From Cellvibrionales bacterium UBA4495 (GTDB taxonomy: Bacteria > Pseudomonadota > Gammaproteobacteria > Pseudomonadales > Porticoccaceae), in the NCBI GenBank assembly GCA_002388905.1, contig DGNJ01000009.1:1-14508 (forward strand): a DNA stretch of 14,508 bases, given 5' to 3'. Shown here piece after piece: positions 1-8,400 of this stretch. Every line of letters starts with the position of its first letter. Position 1 is the stretch's first letter. The position numbers and the translations under genes were made by a program. The notes beneath the pieces are model-generated. The model made no database searches and was not told the origin of the DNA. It saw only the letters and a list, made by a program, of their open reading frames with translations.

Positions 1-22
1 CTCCCAGCTGAGCTATAGCCCC
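1..22 (-). tRNA. tRNA-Ala, 5' part only (cut by window edge)
   Basis: Read on the minus strand the first 22 bases are the acceptor 5' strand and D-arm start of a bacterial alanine tRNA: GGGGCTATAGCTCAGCTGGG followed by AG. This matches the conserved start of gammaproteobacterial tRNA-Ala. The anticodon and 3' half lie outside the window, so the isoacceptor (GGC or TGC) cannot be read. In Pseudomonas a tRNA-Ala, often followed by a tRNA-Glu, sits directly downstream of gltX, and the arrangement here agrees. The 5' end is placed at base 22. Confidence 0.85.
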
Positions 23-30
23 GTAAAGAA

Positions 31-65
31 GCGCGCATTTTAGGTACGCCTCCAAATGTTGTCAA
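31..65 (-). promoter_or_regulatory. sigma-70 promoter of the tRNA-Ala gene with GC-rich discriminator
   Basis: On the minus strand there is a perfect -35 TTGACA (60-65), a 17-base spacer and a -10 TAAAAT (37-42, 5 of 6 consensus). The discriminator GCGCGC follows at 31-36. Transcription would begin near base 30, leaving a leader of about 8 bases before the tRNA. A GC-rich discriminator next to a near-consensus promoter is typical of stable-RNA promoters under ppGpp/DksA stringent control; applying that here is inference. The promoter fills the 50-base gap after the gltX stop codon. Confidence 0.8.
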
Positions 66-72
66 GCGCCCG

Positions 73-1587
73 TCAGCTCTTTTCCTCGGAATGCTCGCCA
101 CGGCTCCGGCTGATCTCATCGTACTCTTTCTGAAGCTTTTTCAGTTGCTTTTTGGAAACGCCCCCCGCCACTTCGAGAGCGTGGCGGACCCTGGCCCGAA
201 CCATGTCCGGACCGAGGATCACCATGGCGTCGAACAGGGGCGGTGCAGTAGGCGCGCCGGCAATGGCGACAAACAGCGGGAACAGAAACTCTTTTAGTTT
301 GAGATGCATTTCTTCGGCGATCTGGTTCAGCTCCATGTAAAGCACATCCCTGTTCCAGTGGCGAAGGCCATCGAGTCGCCAGTTGGCGAACTGGAGTATC
401 CTGCGCACCGTTTCTTCATCCAGCTTTTTGTGGACGAAATCCGCCGGCTGGATAGCCGGCAGCCCGGACAGGAGGAATCCGGTCATGGGCGCGATATCGC
501 TAAACTTTTCCACCCGCTCCTTGATCAGGGGAATGATCCGGACCAGGTTGTCCCGATTGAGGGCCCACGCCGCCACGCGATCGGCGAATTGCTCTTCATC
601 CAGCTCCTCGCGAATCCAGCGACCGTTCAGCCAGTCGAGTTTTTCCCGGTCAAACACGGGCCCACCGAGGTGGACATCGTTGATATCGAAGTGAGCCAGC
701 ATCTGGTCGAGCGTGAACTTCTCTTCCTCGTCGGGCATGGACCAGCCCATGCGCCCCAGATAATTGATCAGCGCCTCGGGCAGGTAGCCCATATCCCGGT
801 AAAAGTTGATGCTGGTGGGATTCTTGCGCTTGCTTAACTTGCTCTTGTCGGGGTTGCGCAGCAACGGCAGGTGACAGAGCTCGGGCATTTGCCAGCCGAA
901 ATACTGGTACAAAAGCAAGTGCTTGGGGGCCGAGTTGATCCACTCCTCGCCGCGGATAACGTGGCTTATCTTCATCAGGTGGTCGTCGACGACATTGGCC
1001 AGGTGATAAGTGGGCATGCCGTCGGCCTTGAGCAATACCTGCATATCCACCTGCGACCAGGGGATCTCGATGGTGCCCCTCAGCATGTCTTCAAAGCGGC
1101 ACACGCCGTCCTCGGGGACCTTCATGCGCACCACATGGGGTACGCCCGCTTCAAGCCTGGCGCGCACCTCTTCCTGGCTCAGGGCAAGGCCGCGGCCATC
1201 GTAGCGGGGCGTCTCTCCCCGGGCCATCTGTTCCCGCCGCATTTGATCGAGTTCTTCGGCAGTGGCAAAACAGTAAAAGGCGTGCCCCTTCTCCACCAGT
1301 TCCCGGGCGTAGTCCTGGTAGACAGTCATTCGCTCGCTCTGGCGGTAGGGTCCGCACGGACCGCCACGATCCGGACCCTCGTCCCAGTCGAGACCCAGCC
1401 AGCGCAGGGAGTCGAGGATCATTTTTTCCGACTCGGGTGTACTGCGCATCCGGTCGGTATCCTCGATACGCAGGATGAACTCGCCGCCTTTTTGTCGTGC
1501 AAAGCACAAATTAAAGAGGGCCACGTAGGCGGTGCCCACGTGGGGGTCGCCGGTAGGCGACGGAGCTATACGGGTGCGTACGGTCAT
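73..1587 (-). CDS. gltX: glutamyl-tRNA synthetase
   Basis: Cytoplasmic class I aminoacyl-tRNA synthetase that charges tRNA-Glu with glutamate using ATP. The protein has 504 residues, close to the usual size (about 490 in Pseudomonas). The N-terminal catalytic domain has the HIGH signature as HVGT (residues 16-19, after APSPTGDP) and the KMSKS signature as KLSKR (250-254, after RNPDKS). The RGEEW segment (212-216) and the LRIEDTD segment (39-45) are further family hallmarks. The C-terminal helical anticodon-binding region runs from about residue 330 to the end. The ATG at 1587 lies four residues before the conserved RIAPSPTG and has a modest GAGGG upstream, so the start is secure. No terminator is visible after the stop; a tRNA-Ala gene with its own promoter follows. 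The gene is tail-to-head with lapD, 53 bases apart. Confidence 0.97.
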   Translation of the reverse strand: MTVRTRIAPSPTGDPHVGTAYVALFNLCFARQKGGEFILRIEDTDRMRSTPESEKMILDSLRWLGLDWDEGPDRGGPCGPYRQSERMTVYQDYARELVEKGHAFYCFATAEELDQMRREQMARGETPRYDGRGLALSQEEVRARLEAGVPHVVRMKVPEDGVCRFEDMLRGTIEIPWSQVDMQVLLKADGMPTYHLANVVDDHLMKISHVIRGEEWINSAPKHLLLYQYFGWQMPELCHLPLLRNPDKSKLSKRKNPTSINFYRDMGYLPEALINYLGRMGWSMPDEEEKFTLDQMLAHFDINDVHLGGPVFDREKLDWLNGRWIREELDEEQFADRVAAWALNRDNLVRIIPLIKERVEKFSDIAPMTGFLLSGLPAIQPADFVHKKLDEETVRRILQFANWRLDGLRHWNRDVLYMELNQIAEEMHLKLKEFLFPLFVAIAGAPTAPPLFDAMVILGPDMVRARVRHALEVAGGVSKKQLKKLQKEYDEISRSRGEHSEEKS

Positions 1588-1619
1588 AAGGCCCTCAGGG
1601 GTCGTTAAAAAAGGGGCCC

Positions 1620-1648
1620 ATTATAGGTTTGCCGGCCTGTTTAATGAA
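1620..1648 (-). promoter_or_regulatory. putative gltX promoter
   Basis: A perfect -10 hexamer TATAAT lies at 1620-1625 on the minus strand, about 33 bases before the gltX start. The best -35 at 17-base spacing is TTCATT (1643-1648, 3 of 6), which overlaps the last codons of lapD. The good -10 and weak -35 make this plausible but not certain. It would give gltX a short leader beginning near base 1613, just before a run of six T on the minus strand. Confidence 0.45.
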
Positions 1649-3596
1649 CCGCCTCGGGGTGCCCGATAAAGTAACCCTGGAAATATTCCACGCCCAGGTC
1701 CAGAAGCGCTCGCCACTCCGCTTCGTTTTCGATGCCCTCGGCGATCAGGGCGATATCCCGGCTTCGGGCAAGCTGCAACAGGGACTGGATATAGAACTGG
1801 TTTTCCGCGCTGCCATCGATTCCCCTGATAAAGCTGCGGTGCACCTTGATATAATAAAGCGGCAGGCTGCCGAGATAAGCGAACGCAGAGGCTTCCAGGC
1901 CGAAATGGTCGATCGCCAGGCGGGATTTGTGGCGGGCCAGCATACGCTGGAATGCCCGGATTTCACTCTCCCCGACATGCATGGCATGTTCGGCCACCTC
2001 GAACACCAGCCTCTCCCGAAGGGGTGGATTTTCCGCGAGGAAGGCATCCAGCCAGTCGAGAAAATCGAGGGATTGCAGCGAGGAGGTACAAAGGTTCACC
2101 GCATAGTAGCCACCGGTGCCGGAAAGTACGTCGACGGCGAGGGATTCCAGCACAAGGCGGTCCAGTTCCTGGCCGAGACCCAGCCTCTCGGCAATGGGCG
2201 CGACAATGCCGAAGGAAATGGGCTTGCCGTCATCGAGGAGACGGGACAACACCTCAACCCCCTCCACTTCCGTACCCTCGCCGCGGCACACAGGCTGGTA
2301 AAGCAACGAAACGGCATGCTCCCTGATACAGTGCTCTATAAAGGCCCGCCAGTCGTGAACCGGGCGAGCCAGGACGGGAGGCTCCCCGGTGCCGTCCAGG
2401 TCCGAGAAATCGCGCCAGCGGTTGCCGCCATCCGCGTGGGCCCGGCGCAGGGCGGTATCGGCTTCGGCCAGCAGTTCCGACCCACGCACAATTACCTCTT
2501 TATAGGTAAAACCCATGGCAACCTGCACTTCGTAACCATCGCCGGCCGCGCCGCTCAACGGCATCAGGCGCGCAAAAAGCCCTCCGGCCAGTTCTTTGGC
2601 CTCCTCACGGGTCACGTCCGGCACCAGGACCGAAAAGTCAGGGCCCTGCCGCCGTGCCACCACGGCTCCCGGGAACCTGCTCACCGCTTCGCTCAGCTGT
2701 TCGCCCACGGACTTGAGCAGGCGGTTGCCTTCATCCCGGCCCGCTTTGTCATTGATGCGGGCCAGATCGTCGATGGCAACTATCATCAGCGCGCCAGCAT
2801 GGACCTCCTCACCTTCCGGTTCGAGGCTCGCAAGCCTGGCGTCAAAATCGGCACGGTTCGACAGCCCCGTCACAGGATCCCGGTATGCCTGGGTCTGGAG
2901 CCGCTGTATCAGGCTCAACTGGCTGGCATAAATATCCCGCAGCCTGACTGCCATCCGATTCATGGCTTCCACCACCCGGCGCAGTTCCCGGGTCCGGGGC
3001 AGGCGCTCCTGAACCAGGAAGTCCTGATTGCAGACAGCATCGGCCTGCTCCTCGACCCGTCTCAGGGGACGCAGGAGAATGCGCAGCGCAAAGAAGGCGA
3101 GCAGACAAACCAGGACAGTGGCCAGGGTAAACCAGGCCAGCTGCTGCACCATCACCTCCCAGAGGCGGCTATAGGCCTGGCCGGGGTGGCTCTCGACCAC
3201 CACTTCACCCAGCCGGACCCAGCCGGAAGTGACCTCCGCCCTGCCCTCGGCGGCGGAAAGATCGACCAGGCCGATAAACCATCCGGGCACGCCGGCGACA
3301 TCCACTTCAAAGCGGCGATCGGTAATAATCTCGTTATCCAGGTTGCGGAAATAGATGCGCTCGTAAAAACCACTATCCGAGATGGCGTTGAACAGGGTCT
3401 CCAGGTGCGCCATGTCTCCCTGCCGGGCATCCTGGGTGACGGAAAGCGCAAGGGAGGTGGCCGTGTCCTGGGCATGAACATGCATCTGCTCCGCCACGAG
3501 CGTCCGGGTATTGATCAGGCTGATGCCGATATTGCCCGCATAAAGAAGGATGAATAGCGCGACCACCGCGATGATCAATTGACGAAGTAGAGCCAC
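1641..3596 (-). CDS. lapD: LapD-type cyclic di-GMP receptor (degenerate GGDEF-EAL)
   Basis: Inner-membrane receptor that reads cytoplasmic cyclic di-GMP and, when bound, holds the periplasmic protease LapG. With the GTG start at 3596 it has 651 residues, about the size of Pseudomonas fluorescens LapD. Order: TM helix (about 7-28), periplasmic sensor domain (29-150), second TM helix (152-172), HAMP (173-225), GGDEF (235-395), EAL (415-651). The periplasmic loop keeps the GW pair (W126) corresponding to the tryptophan LapD inserts into LapG. The GGDEF signature is degraded to RQGPDF (316-321). In the EAL domain the signature reads EVL (448-450), DDFG is DHFG (563-566) and the KxD site is KVH (584-586); Q434, N501, E533 and E620 remain. 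This fits a non-catalytic receptor. The GTG was chosen because the conserved LLRQLIIA begins there and a promoter lies just upstream; no Shine-Dalgarno is evident. Divergent from lapG. Confidence 0.93.
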   Translation of the reverse strand: MALLRQLIIAVVALFILLYAGNIGISLINTRTLVAEQMHVHAQDTATSLALSVTQDARQGDMAHLETLFNAISDSGFYERIYFRNLDNEIITDRRFEVDVAGVPGWFIGLVDLSAAEGRAEVTSGWVRLGEVVVESHPGQAYSRLWEVMVQQLAWFTLATVLVCLLAFFALRILLRPLRRVEEQADAVCNQDFLVQERLPRTRELRRVVEAMNRMAVRLRDIYASQLSLIQRLQTQAYRDPVTGLSNRADFDARLASLEPEGEEVHAGALMIVAIDDLARINDKAGRDEGNRLLKSVGEQLSEAVSRFPGAVVARRQGPDFSVLVPDVTREEAKELAGGLFARLMPLSGAAGDGYEVQVAMGFTYKEVIVRGSELLAEADTALRRAHADGGNRWRDFSDLDGTGEPPVLARPVHDWRAFIEHCIREHAVSLLYQPVCRGEGTEVEGVEVLSRLLDDGKPISFGIVAPIAERLGLGQELDRLVLESLAVDVLSGTGGYYAVNLCTSSLQSLDFLDWLDAFLAENPPLRERLVFEVAEHAMHVGESEIRAFQRMLARHKSRLAIDHFGLEASAFAYLGSLPLYYIKVHRSFIRGIDGSAENQFYIQSLLQLARSRDIALIAEGIENEAEWRALLDLGVEYFQGYFIGHPEAVH

Positions 3597-3628
3597 AGGT
3601 GTAAGCCGGTTGTTGTTACTATCGCGCC

Positions 3629-3657
3629 AGTCTAATTCAAAGGCCGTGGTTTGCCAA
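3629..3657 (-). promoter_or_regulatory. putative lapD promoter
   Basis: On the minus strand TTGGCA (3652-3657, 5 of 6 to -35) is followed after exactly 17 bases by TAGACT (3629-3634, 4 of 6 to -10). The transcript would begin near 3622, giving a leader of about 25 bases rich in A and C and without a Shine-Dalgarno before the GTG at 3596. Its position supports that GTG over the TTG start further upstream. Confidence 0.55.
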
Positions 3658-3704
3658 TTTGCCCCCAACGACCCGGTCACCCGGGCGAGCCAATTGCAGT
3701 GGAC

Positions 3705-3725
3705 TTGTATCACAGGACTGTACAA
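3705..3725. repeat. short inverted repeat between lapD and lapG promoters
   Basis: TTGTA (3705-3709) and TACAA (3721-3725) form an inverted repeat with an 11-base centre. It lies between the two divergent promoters. It could be an operator for a dimeric regulator acting on both genes, but the arms are only five bases and chance is a real alternative. It does not match the FleQ, FNR or CRP consensus as I know them. Confidence 0.25.
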
Positions 3726-3756
3726 AAATATTCGAAAAACAACACAACAGCCGGCA

Positions 3757-3765
3757 TGCTATGAT
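3757..3765 (+). promoter_or_regulatory. lapG: putative lapG promoter (extended -10)
   Basis: TGCTATGAT at 3757-3765 is an extended -10 element: TG, one base, then TATGAT (5 of 6 consensus, 3760-3765). No good -35 is present; AAAACA (3736-3741) at 18-base spacing matches only 3 of 6, as tolerated by extended -10 promoters. Transcription would start near 3772, about 29 bases before the GTG of lapG. The 30 bases upstream are A-rich. Confidence 0.5.
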
Positions 3766-3800
3766 TTCGCGCACTGCCAAGACTCCGGATTTTTCACTCC

Positions 3801-4478
3801 GTGCCACCGACTTCGCGACGGAACAACAGGCTAGCCCCGGCTCTAATCAGCCTCCTCGGCCTTCTGGGCTCCCTGGTGTGGGCACACCATGGCGATATCC
3901 CCGAAAAACTGGCGCAGTCGATCCGTAAAGAATTCGGCGCCCGCGCCGAAATCCGCCTGTACCAGTGGCAGGAACTGATCCACGCAAACCTGGATGCCGG
4001 CGAGGGGGAAAAGCTCGAACTGGTCAACGATTTCTTCAACGGCGCCCGTTTTATTGATGACCGCCACCTGTGGGGCCAGAGAGATTACTGGGCTACGCCC
4101 ACAGAGTTCCTGGCCAGGGACGCCGGTGACTGCGAGGATTTTTCCGTCGCCAAGTACTTTACCCTCAAGGCCATGGGTGTGGACATCAGCAAAATGCGGC
4201 TGACCTACGTCAAATCACTGACCCTCGACCAGGCCCACATGGTACTGGCGTACTACCCCACACCCTCTTCCGTGCCGCTGGTGCTCGACAACGTCAACAA
4301 ACGCATTAAGCCGGCCACCGAACGGCCCGACCTGGTACCGGTCTACAGCTTTAACGCGGACAACCTGTGGCTGTCCCGTTCCCGCAACGAGCAGGTCCGG
4401 GCAGGAAACCCAAGCAACCTTGGGCAATGGCGGAAACTTCTGCAGAGGATGCACAAAAATAACCCGGAGTCTCCATAG
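3801..4478 (+). CDS. lapG: LapG-type periplasmic cysteine protease
   Basis: Calcium-dependent bacterial transglutaminase-like cysteine protease (peptidase family C93) that cleaves the N-terminal retention region of large RTX adhesins and so releases biofilm cells. The 225-residue precursor starts with a Sec signal peptide: RR at 6-7, a hydrophobic core at about 11-27 and likely cleavage after VWA (26-28). The catalytic triad is visible: C111 in GDCEDF, H146 in DQAHMV and D163 in LVLDNVN. Spacing is close to that of Pseudomonas LapG. D110, E112 and D113 around the cysteine correspond to the calcium-binding site. The GTG start is the only one giving a complete signal peptide, because a stop lies in frame at 3762; no clear Shine-Dalgarno precedes it. 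Divergent partner of lapD. A likely substrate type is the RTX adhesin at the right end of the window. Confidence 0.93.
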   Translation: MPPTSRRNNRLAPALISLLGLLGSLVWAHHGDIPEKLAQSIRKEFGARAEIRLYQWQELIHANLDAGEGEKLELVNDFFNGARFIDDRHLWGQRDYWATPTEFLARDAGDCEDFSVAKYFTLKAMGVDISKMRLTYVKSLTLDQAHMVLAYYPTPSSVPLVLDNVNKRIKPATERPDLVPVYSFNADNLWLSRSRNEQVRAGNPSNLGQWRKLLQRMHKNNPESP

Positions 4479-4502
4479 CCGCCGGACACCAGCGAGTGTA
4501 TC

Positions 4503-4531
4503 TTGACCCGTTTGCCCGGACCGGCAATACT
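4503..4531 (+). promoter_or_regulatory. putative fimT promoter
   Basis: TTGACC (4503-4508, 5 of 6 to -35), a 17-base spacer and AATACT (4526-4531, 4 of 6 to -10) lie in the 84-base gap after lapG. Transcription would start near 4538, about 25 bases upstream of fimT. This would let fimT be expressed independently of lapG. No terminator separates the two genes, so read-through is also possible. Confidence 0.5.
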
Positions 4532-4562
4532 CTTGCGGCACTTGGCTTAAAAGGACTTAAGC

Positions 4563-5072
4563 ATGCACCGCAACCATGGAATGACCCTTGTGGAACTTGT
4601 GCTCGTACTTTCCATCCTGGCCACCATCCTCGCATTCGCCGTACCGGCAATGAGCCACTGGATCGAAAATTACCGGGTAGAGACGCTTCGCAAGCAACTG
4701 ATCTTCAGCCTCAATCACGCCCGAAACCAGGCCGTGACCCACGCCAAAAGCGTCACCGTCTGCCCCGGCGACGGGATGCTGTGTACGGATAGCTGGAGTG
4801 GTCAACTGCTTGTTTTTATCGACGAAAACAGCAACGGCATCCGCGAAAACCCGGACACGCTCCTGAGCACATCGCCTCTGCAACCGCCGCCGGGAAAGCT
4901 GGCATGGCGCTCGTTCCGGGGTACTGATTATCTCCAGTTCGAGGCAAGCGGCATGACTCCCGCCCTCAACGGGACCTTGACCTTTTGCCACGACAACAGG
5001 GCCATCGAAGGGTTTGCCCTGGCCGTCGCCAGAACCGGCAGAGTCAGGATCAGGCCGCCAAGTTGCTCCTGA
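4563..5072 (+). CDS. fimT: FimT-like minor pilin (GspH/FimT family)
   Basis: Type IV pilin-like protein of 169 residues. The class III leader is short and is cut by prepilin peptidase after G6 (HRNHG|MTLVEL); the Glu at mature position 5 is E11. An N-terminal hydrophobic helix spans about residues 7-28 and is followed by a GspH-type beta domain. Four cysteines (in TVCPGD, MLCTD, LTFCHD and the final PPSCS) could form two disulfides. The C-terminus is strongly basic, with R157, R160, R162 and R164 before C168. In Legionella FimT, arginines in this tail bind DNA and are needed for natural transformation, so a DNA-uptake role is plausible here by inference. AAGGA lies 7 bases before the ATG. It stands apart from the main minor pilin operon, follows lapG in the same direction, and is convergent with pilE with a 6-base gap. 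Confidence 0.85.
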   Translation: MHRNHGMTLVELVLVLSILATILAFAVPAMSHWIENYRVETLRKQLIFSLNHARNQAVTHAKSVTVCPGDGMLCTDSWSGQLLVFIDENSNGIRENPDTLLSTSPLQPPPGKLAWRSFRGTDYLQFEASGMTPALNGTLTFCHDNRAIEGFALAVARTGRVRIRPPSCS

Positions 5073-5078
5073 ACCGTC

Positions 5079-5471
5079 CTACCAATTGCCGCCGCGGCGC
5101 CCCCGGCTGTCGAGACTCAAGTCCCCGTCAGCGACCTGATCGCCCTGGGCCACGGCGGTAAGCTCCACGCAATCGTCGATGCCGTCGCCGCACTCGGTGG
5201 CCGATACCCGATACCACCCTTCCTCGCTGGCAAGGCCCGCGTCCACCGAGAAGCCCATATCCGTCAATTCGGTGGTATAGGTCAGGTTATTGGTGAAATA
5301 TCGCTCCTGGGCCTGCATCACCCGGTTGAGCATCTCGATACCGTCCGAACGCCGCGCCTTTCTTGCATACTCCAGATATGCCGGATAGGCAAACGCCGCC
5401 AACAGCGTGACGATGACCACCACAATCATTAGTTCGACGAGCGTAAACCCTTTGCTTGCGTGGCTAGGCAT
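5079..5471 (-). CDS. pilE: PilE-type minor pilin
   Basis: Type IV pilin of 130 residues. The leader MPSHASKG is cut before F9 (SKG|FTLVEL), with Glu at mature position 5 (E13) and a hydrophobic helix to about residue 31. The continuation YPAYLEYARKARRSDG and QERYFTNNLTYT are typical of PilE minor pilins. Two cysteines (in ATECGDG and DDCVEL) could form the C-terminal disulfide loop, though they are close together. The ATG at 5471 shares its A with the TAA stop of pilY1 (TAATG), indicating translational coupling; a TTG 15 bases upstream is a less likely start. It is the last gene of the minor pilin operon, as in Pseudomonas aeruginosa. PilE joins the other minor pilins at the pilus tip and links to the major pilin. 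Confidence 0.9.
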   Translation of the reverse strand: MPSHASKGFTLVELMIVVVIVTLLAAFAYPAYLEYARKARRSDGIEMLNRVMQAQERYFTNNLTYTTELTDMGFSVDAGLASEEGWYRVSATECGDGIDDCVELTAVAQGDQVADGDLSLDSRGRRGGNW

Positions 5472-8400
5472 TAATTTTCCCGCCAATAGGCTTTGAAAAT
5501 TGGCACAGAATCGGGAAAGGGGTTTTCGGGATCATCTTTACCGTAGCATTCCGTGCCGTAGCAGACTGTTGTCGATGTCTTTTTAACCTCGGCGGTGGAA
5601 TCATCGGTATAAATTACGCTGGATTCCGGTGCAATACCGGGCTGTTTCAACTCCACATACTCATCGTCGAAACGGCTCTCACCACTGGTAAAACTACGGG
5701 CATAAGCTCGGCTGTTGCCGAGATGGCCAACGCCACAGACCAATTCGTCGGGGTCAACATCATTGGCCGGCACATAGCTGGTAAAGTTGGTCACGCCAAA
5801 ACGGATTGTAATCGGGCGAACAATCTTCTCCCCCGGGGTGGTCAGGTTATAAAAATAACCGTGCGGCGCATTGTTGGACTTATCGGCCGGGCCGTCGTCA
5901 GGGTCGGCGGGGTCATCTTGCGGATCGGTCACATCGTAGAGATCCAAATTGTCGACCGCCTCATAAATGGGTACTCCATCCTGATCTTTCAACGGCTCAA
6001 AAATGTTGTCGACAAAAAGTCCGTAGTGCCGGTCGTACATCACGGTTTCGTCCTTCGGCTGAGCAACGTAACCCGTGCCCAGGGCAACAACAAAAAAGGG
6101 ATCGACGCCGGGTTGCTTTGCCAGTGCGACCGACGGTCCGATATAGAAACGACGAAAAACGCCTTCGGTATTCGGATCACCATCCTCGAGCCGCGGGTCG
6201 GTCAGGTTTGCAATCAGCCCCCCGGTGGCGAACTCGTCGGCATCCCCGGGTTGTTTATTGATATCGATACGCCACACCTTACCGGCAATATCGACAGCCA
6301 TAACCGAATCGACAAAACCGTCGTTCTGGATATCGTTGACGGCGAGGTCACCGGGGATACTGTTTTTTAGGGGAAGATCCAGATCATAATCGGTGGGACC
6401 GTCACCCGCGGACCATAGCAACTCGCCGGTGTGCGCATCCACCATATAGATGGCCGAACCCAGGTCGCCCGTCGTGAGGTCCTCGGCATTATCGTGCACT
6501 ACGTCGTAGCCACCGCCAAAAAACAATACATCCCTCTCCTCACATTCGGTGACCTCGTTGACCACATCACAATCCCAGCGCACTTTGCTTCGCTGCGGTG
6601 CCGACCACGTCTCGCCCAGGTTCTCGAAACCGTCGGAGCCTCCGTATACGACCCATTTCAAGACAGGGTTATCGCGGTCGGTAACATCCAAGCCGTATAG
6701 ATTCCGGCCACCTCGGCGCATTCCGAAATAGAGGTAGACGTGGTCCCCATCCGCCGGCTCTATATCCCGGTCCGGGTCGCCACTTTCCCGACGCCAGGCG
6801 GTCATGGAGCCATCCAGACCATAGACCTTGTTGCCATCCGGATCGTTGGCAAAATAGAGCAATTGGTTGGGCAGCAATTCCCTGGGAATAAAAGCAAAAA
6901 GCTCGTCACCGCTGGAGGCATCAATGGCCCGGAAAGTGCCGTCGTTGGTCATGATATAAACAGTGTCGTCCGGGGGATTGTCGGGATCGTCCGGGTGGCC
7001 GCCGTAAGTGACCACCACCGGCCGCGTATGGAGGGGATCGGCAAAGAAACGATGGGGTCCATCGTCTTCCCGGTCATATCCCAAAATCCACTCAATAAGA
7101 CGGGACCGGGTGTCGTTATCCACGTCGCTATTGAGTCCCAGCATGGCCCGTGTGATAGCGCCGTTACTAATGCCGATGGTATTGCCGGGCAGACTCAACC
7201 GGATATCCCTGGGATTGGGGTTGTTGCTGGTGACCGTATACACCGTACGAGACGCATCCAGGTGACTCGCGGCGCCCCCGGCCCTGACATCCTGGCCATC
7301 CGGCACGCTGGACCAAAAGCTTCTGGCCGTATCCAGGAAGTAGCCGGTGGAATCGTCGACTGCAATATCACCGTCGGCATCGGTGATCTCGCCGGCTGAA
7401 TTAATCTTGTACTTCTTGACGTTACCGTACCAGCGGGGCGTCAACTGAGGTGAGAAGATCGCGTAGTAAATTTCGTTGTTGTGCTGCAGCTGGTTGAACG
7501 CATTGACCGATACCGCCGGCGCGATAAAGGCAACGGATTCCTTCAAGATATCGGCAATGATCTGGTTGAATGCGCTTTTAAGCTCGTTGGTGTCGTTGGC
7601 TGTATAGTACTTGCCCTTGCCTTTTTTGGCGGTTTCCTCCAACAAAGGCATATCGATATTAAAACCGATGGTGTAGGTGCGAACATCCTGCACACCCTCA
7701 ATATCCGCCGCCATATCATTATTGGCCATATGGCCTGCCAACTCATCCAAACAGGTATCGTTGGCCTCGCTGGCGTTATCCCGATGATCACACGTAGCCT
7801 GGGTAGCTCCCGTCAGATCCCGAATCGAATTATCTCTACCACTATCCCGGTAGGGATTGCCATCAGTCAGGTAGACGACGAAATTTTTCTGGCAGGCGTT
7901 GGCTATAGGCGAGTTGTAACTACTTCCGGATACAGCATCCGGGTCCCGACGCCAGTTGGTCCCGTAGTGCACCTCGTCGCCACGATAATAAAGCATTGCT
8001 TCCCATAGTGTCTCGGCCAATGGCGTCCAGTCCTCGGGTTCGATACTATTTATTGCGTCGATTATTTCAGGCCTGCTGGAACCGATATCGGAAAAGTGTT
8101 GGATAGCATACCCACCACTCTCACCATCAAAGCGCATCAGCCCCATATTGAGGCCGGAAAAGGAATTGACTAGGTCGGTAGCCGCCTCCTTCATAATATC
8201 GACCTTTCGGCGTTCCTCGCGTCCGCCGTTTATCAAGTAATCATGATAATTCGCCGATACAAACATCTGTTGATCGACGCGTCTCCATCGAATTTCACGG
8301 CCTCGACTGGTGGAGTATGGGCCGTGACGACCATCCGCGGCATATGTCGCATCGGAGTCCGAATCAGCGCCGTGATTTCCGCTGTCTTCCTCACATTCAA

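Noticed and set aside
1605..1636. An intrinsic terminator for lapD (GGGCCC next to six T on the minus strand)
   Set aside because: GGGCCC has no loop, and the best alternative stem is four base pairs. The region is better read as the gltX promoter and leader.
1629..3557. A 642-codon open frame on the plus strand opposite lapD
   Set aside because: It is antisense to an unmistakable LapD, has no recognisable motif, and long opposite-strand frames are common in GC-rich coding DNA.
3597..3725. A 43-residue N-terminal extension of LapD from a TTG at 3725
   Set aside because: The extension has no LapD-like sequence, would place a soluble stretch before the first TM helix, and overlaps the predicted promoter at 3629-3657. 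The GTG at 3596 gives the expected family length.
5472..5486. A TTG start for PilE at 5486
   Set aside because: The ATG at 5471 overlaps the pilY1 stop as TAATG and gives a normal short prepilin leader.
7976..7984. RGD tripeptide in PilY1 (residues 283-285)
   Set aside because: The integrin-binding RGD of Pseudomonas PilY1 is far downstream; a tripeptide in the vWA domain is easily chance.
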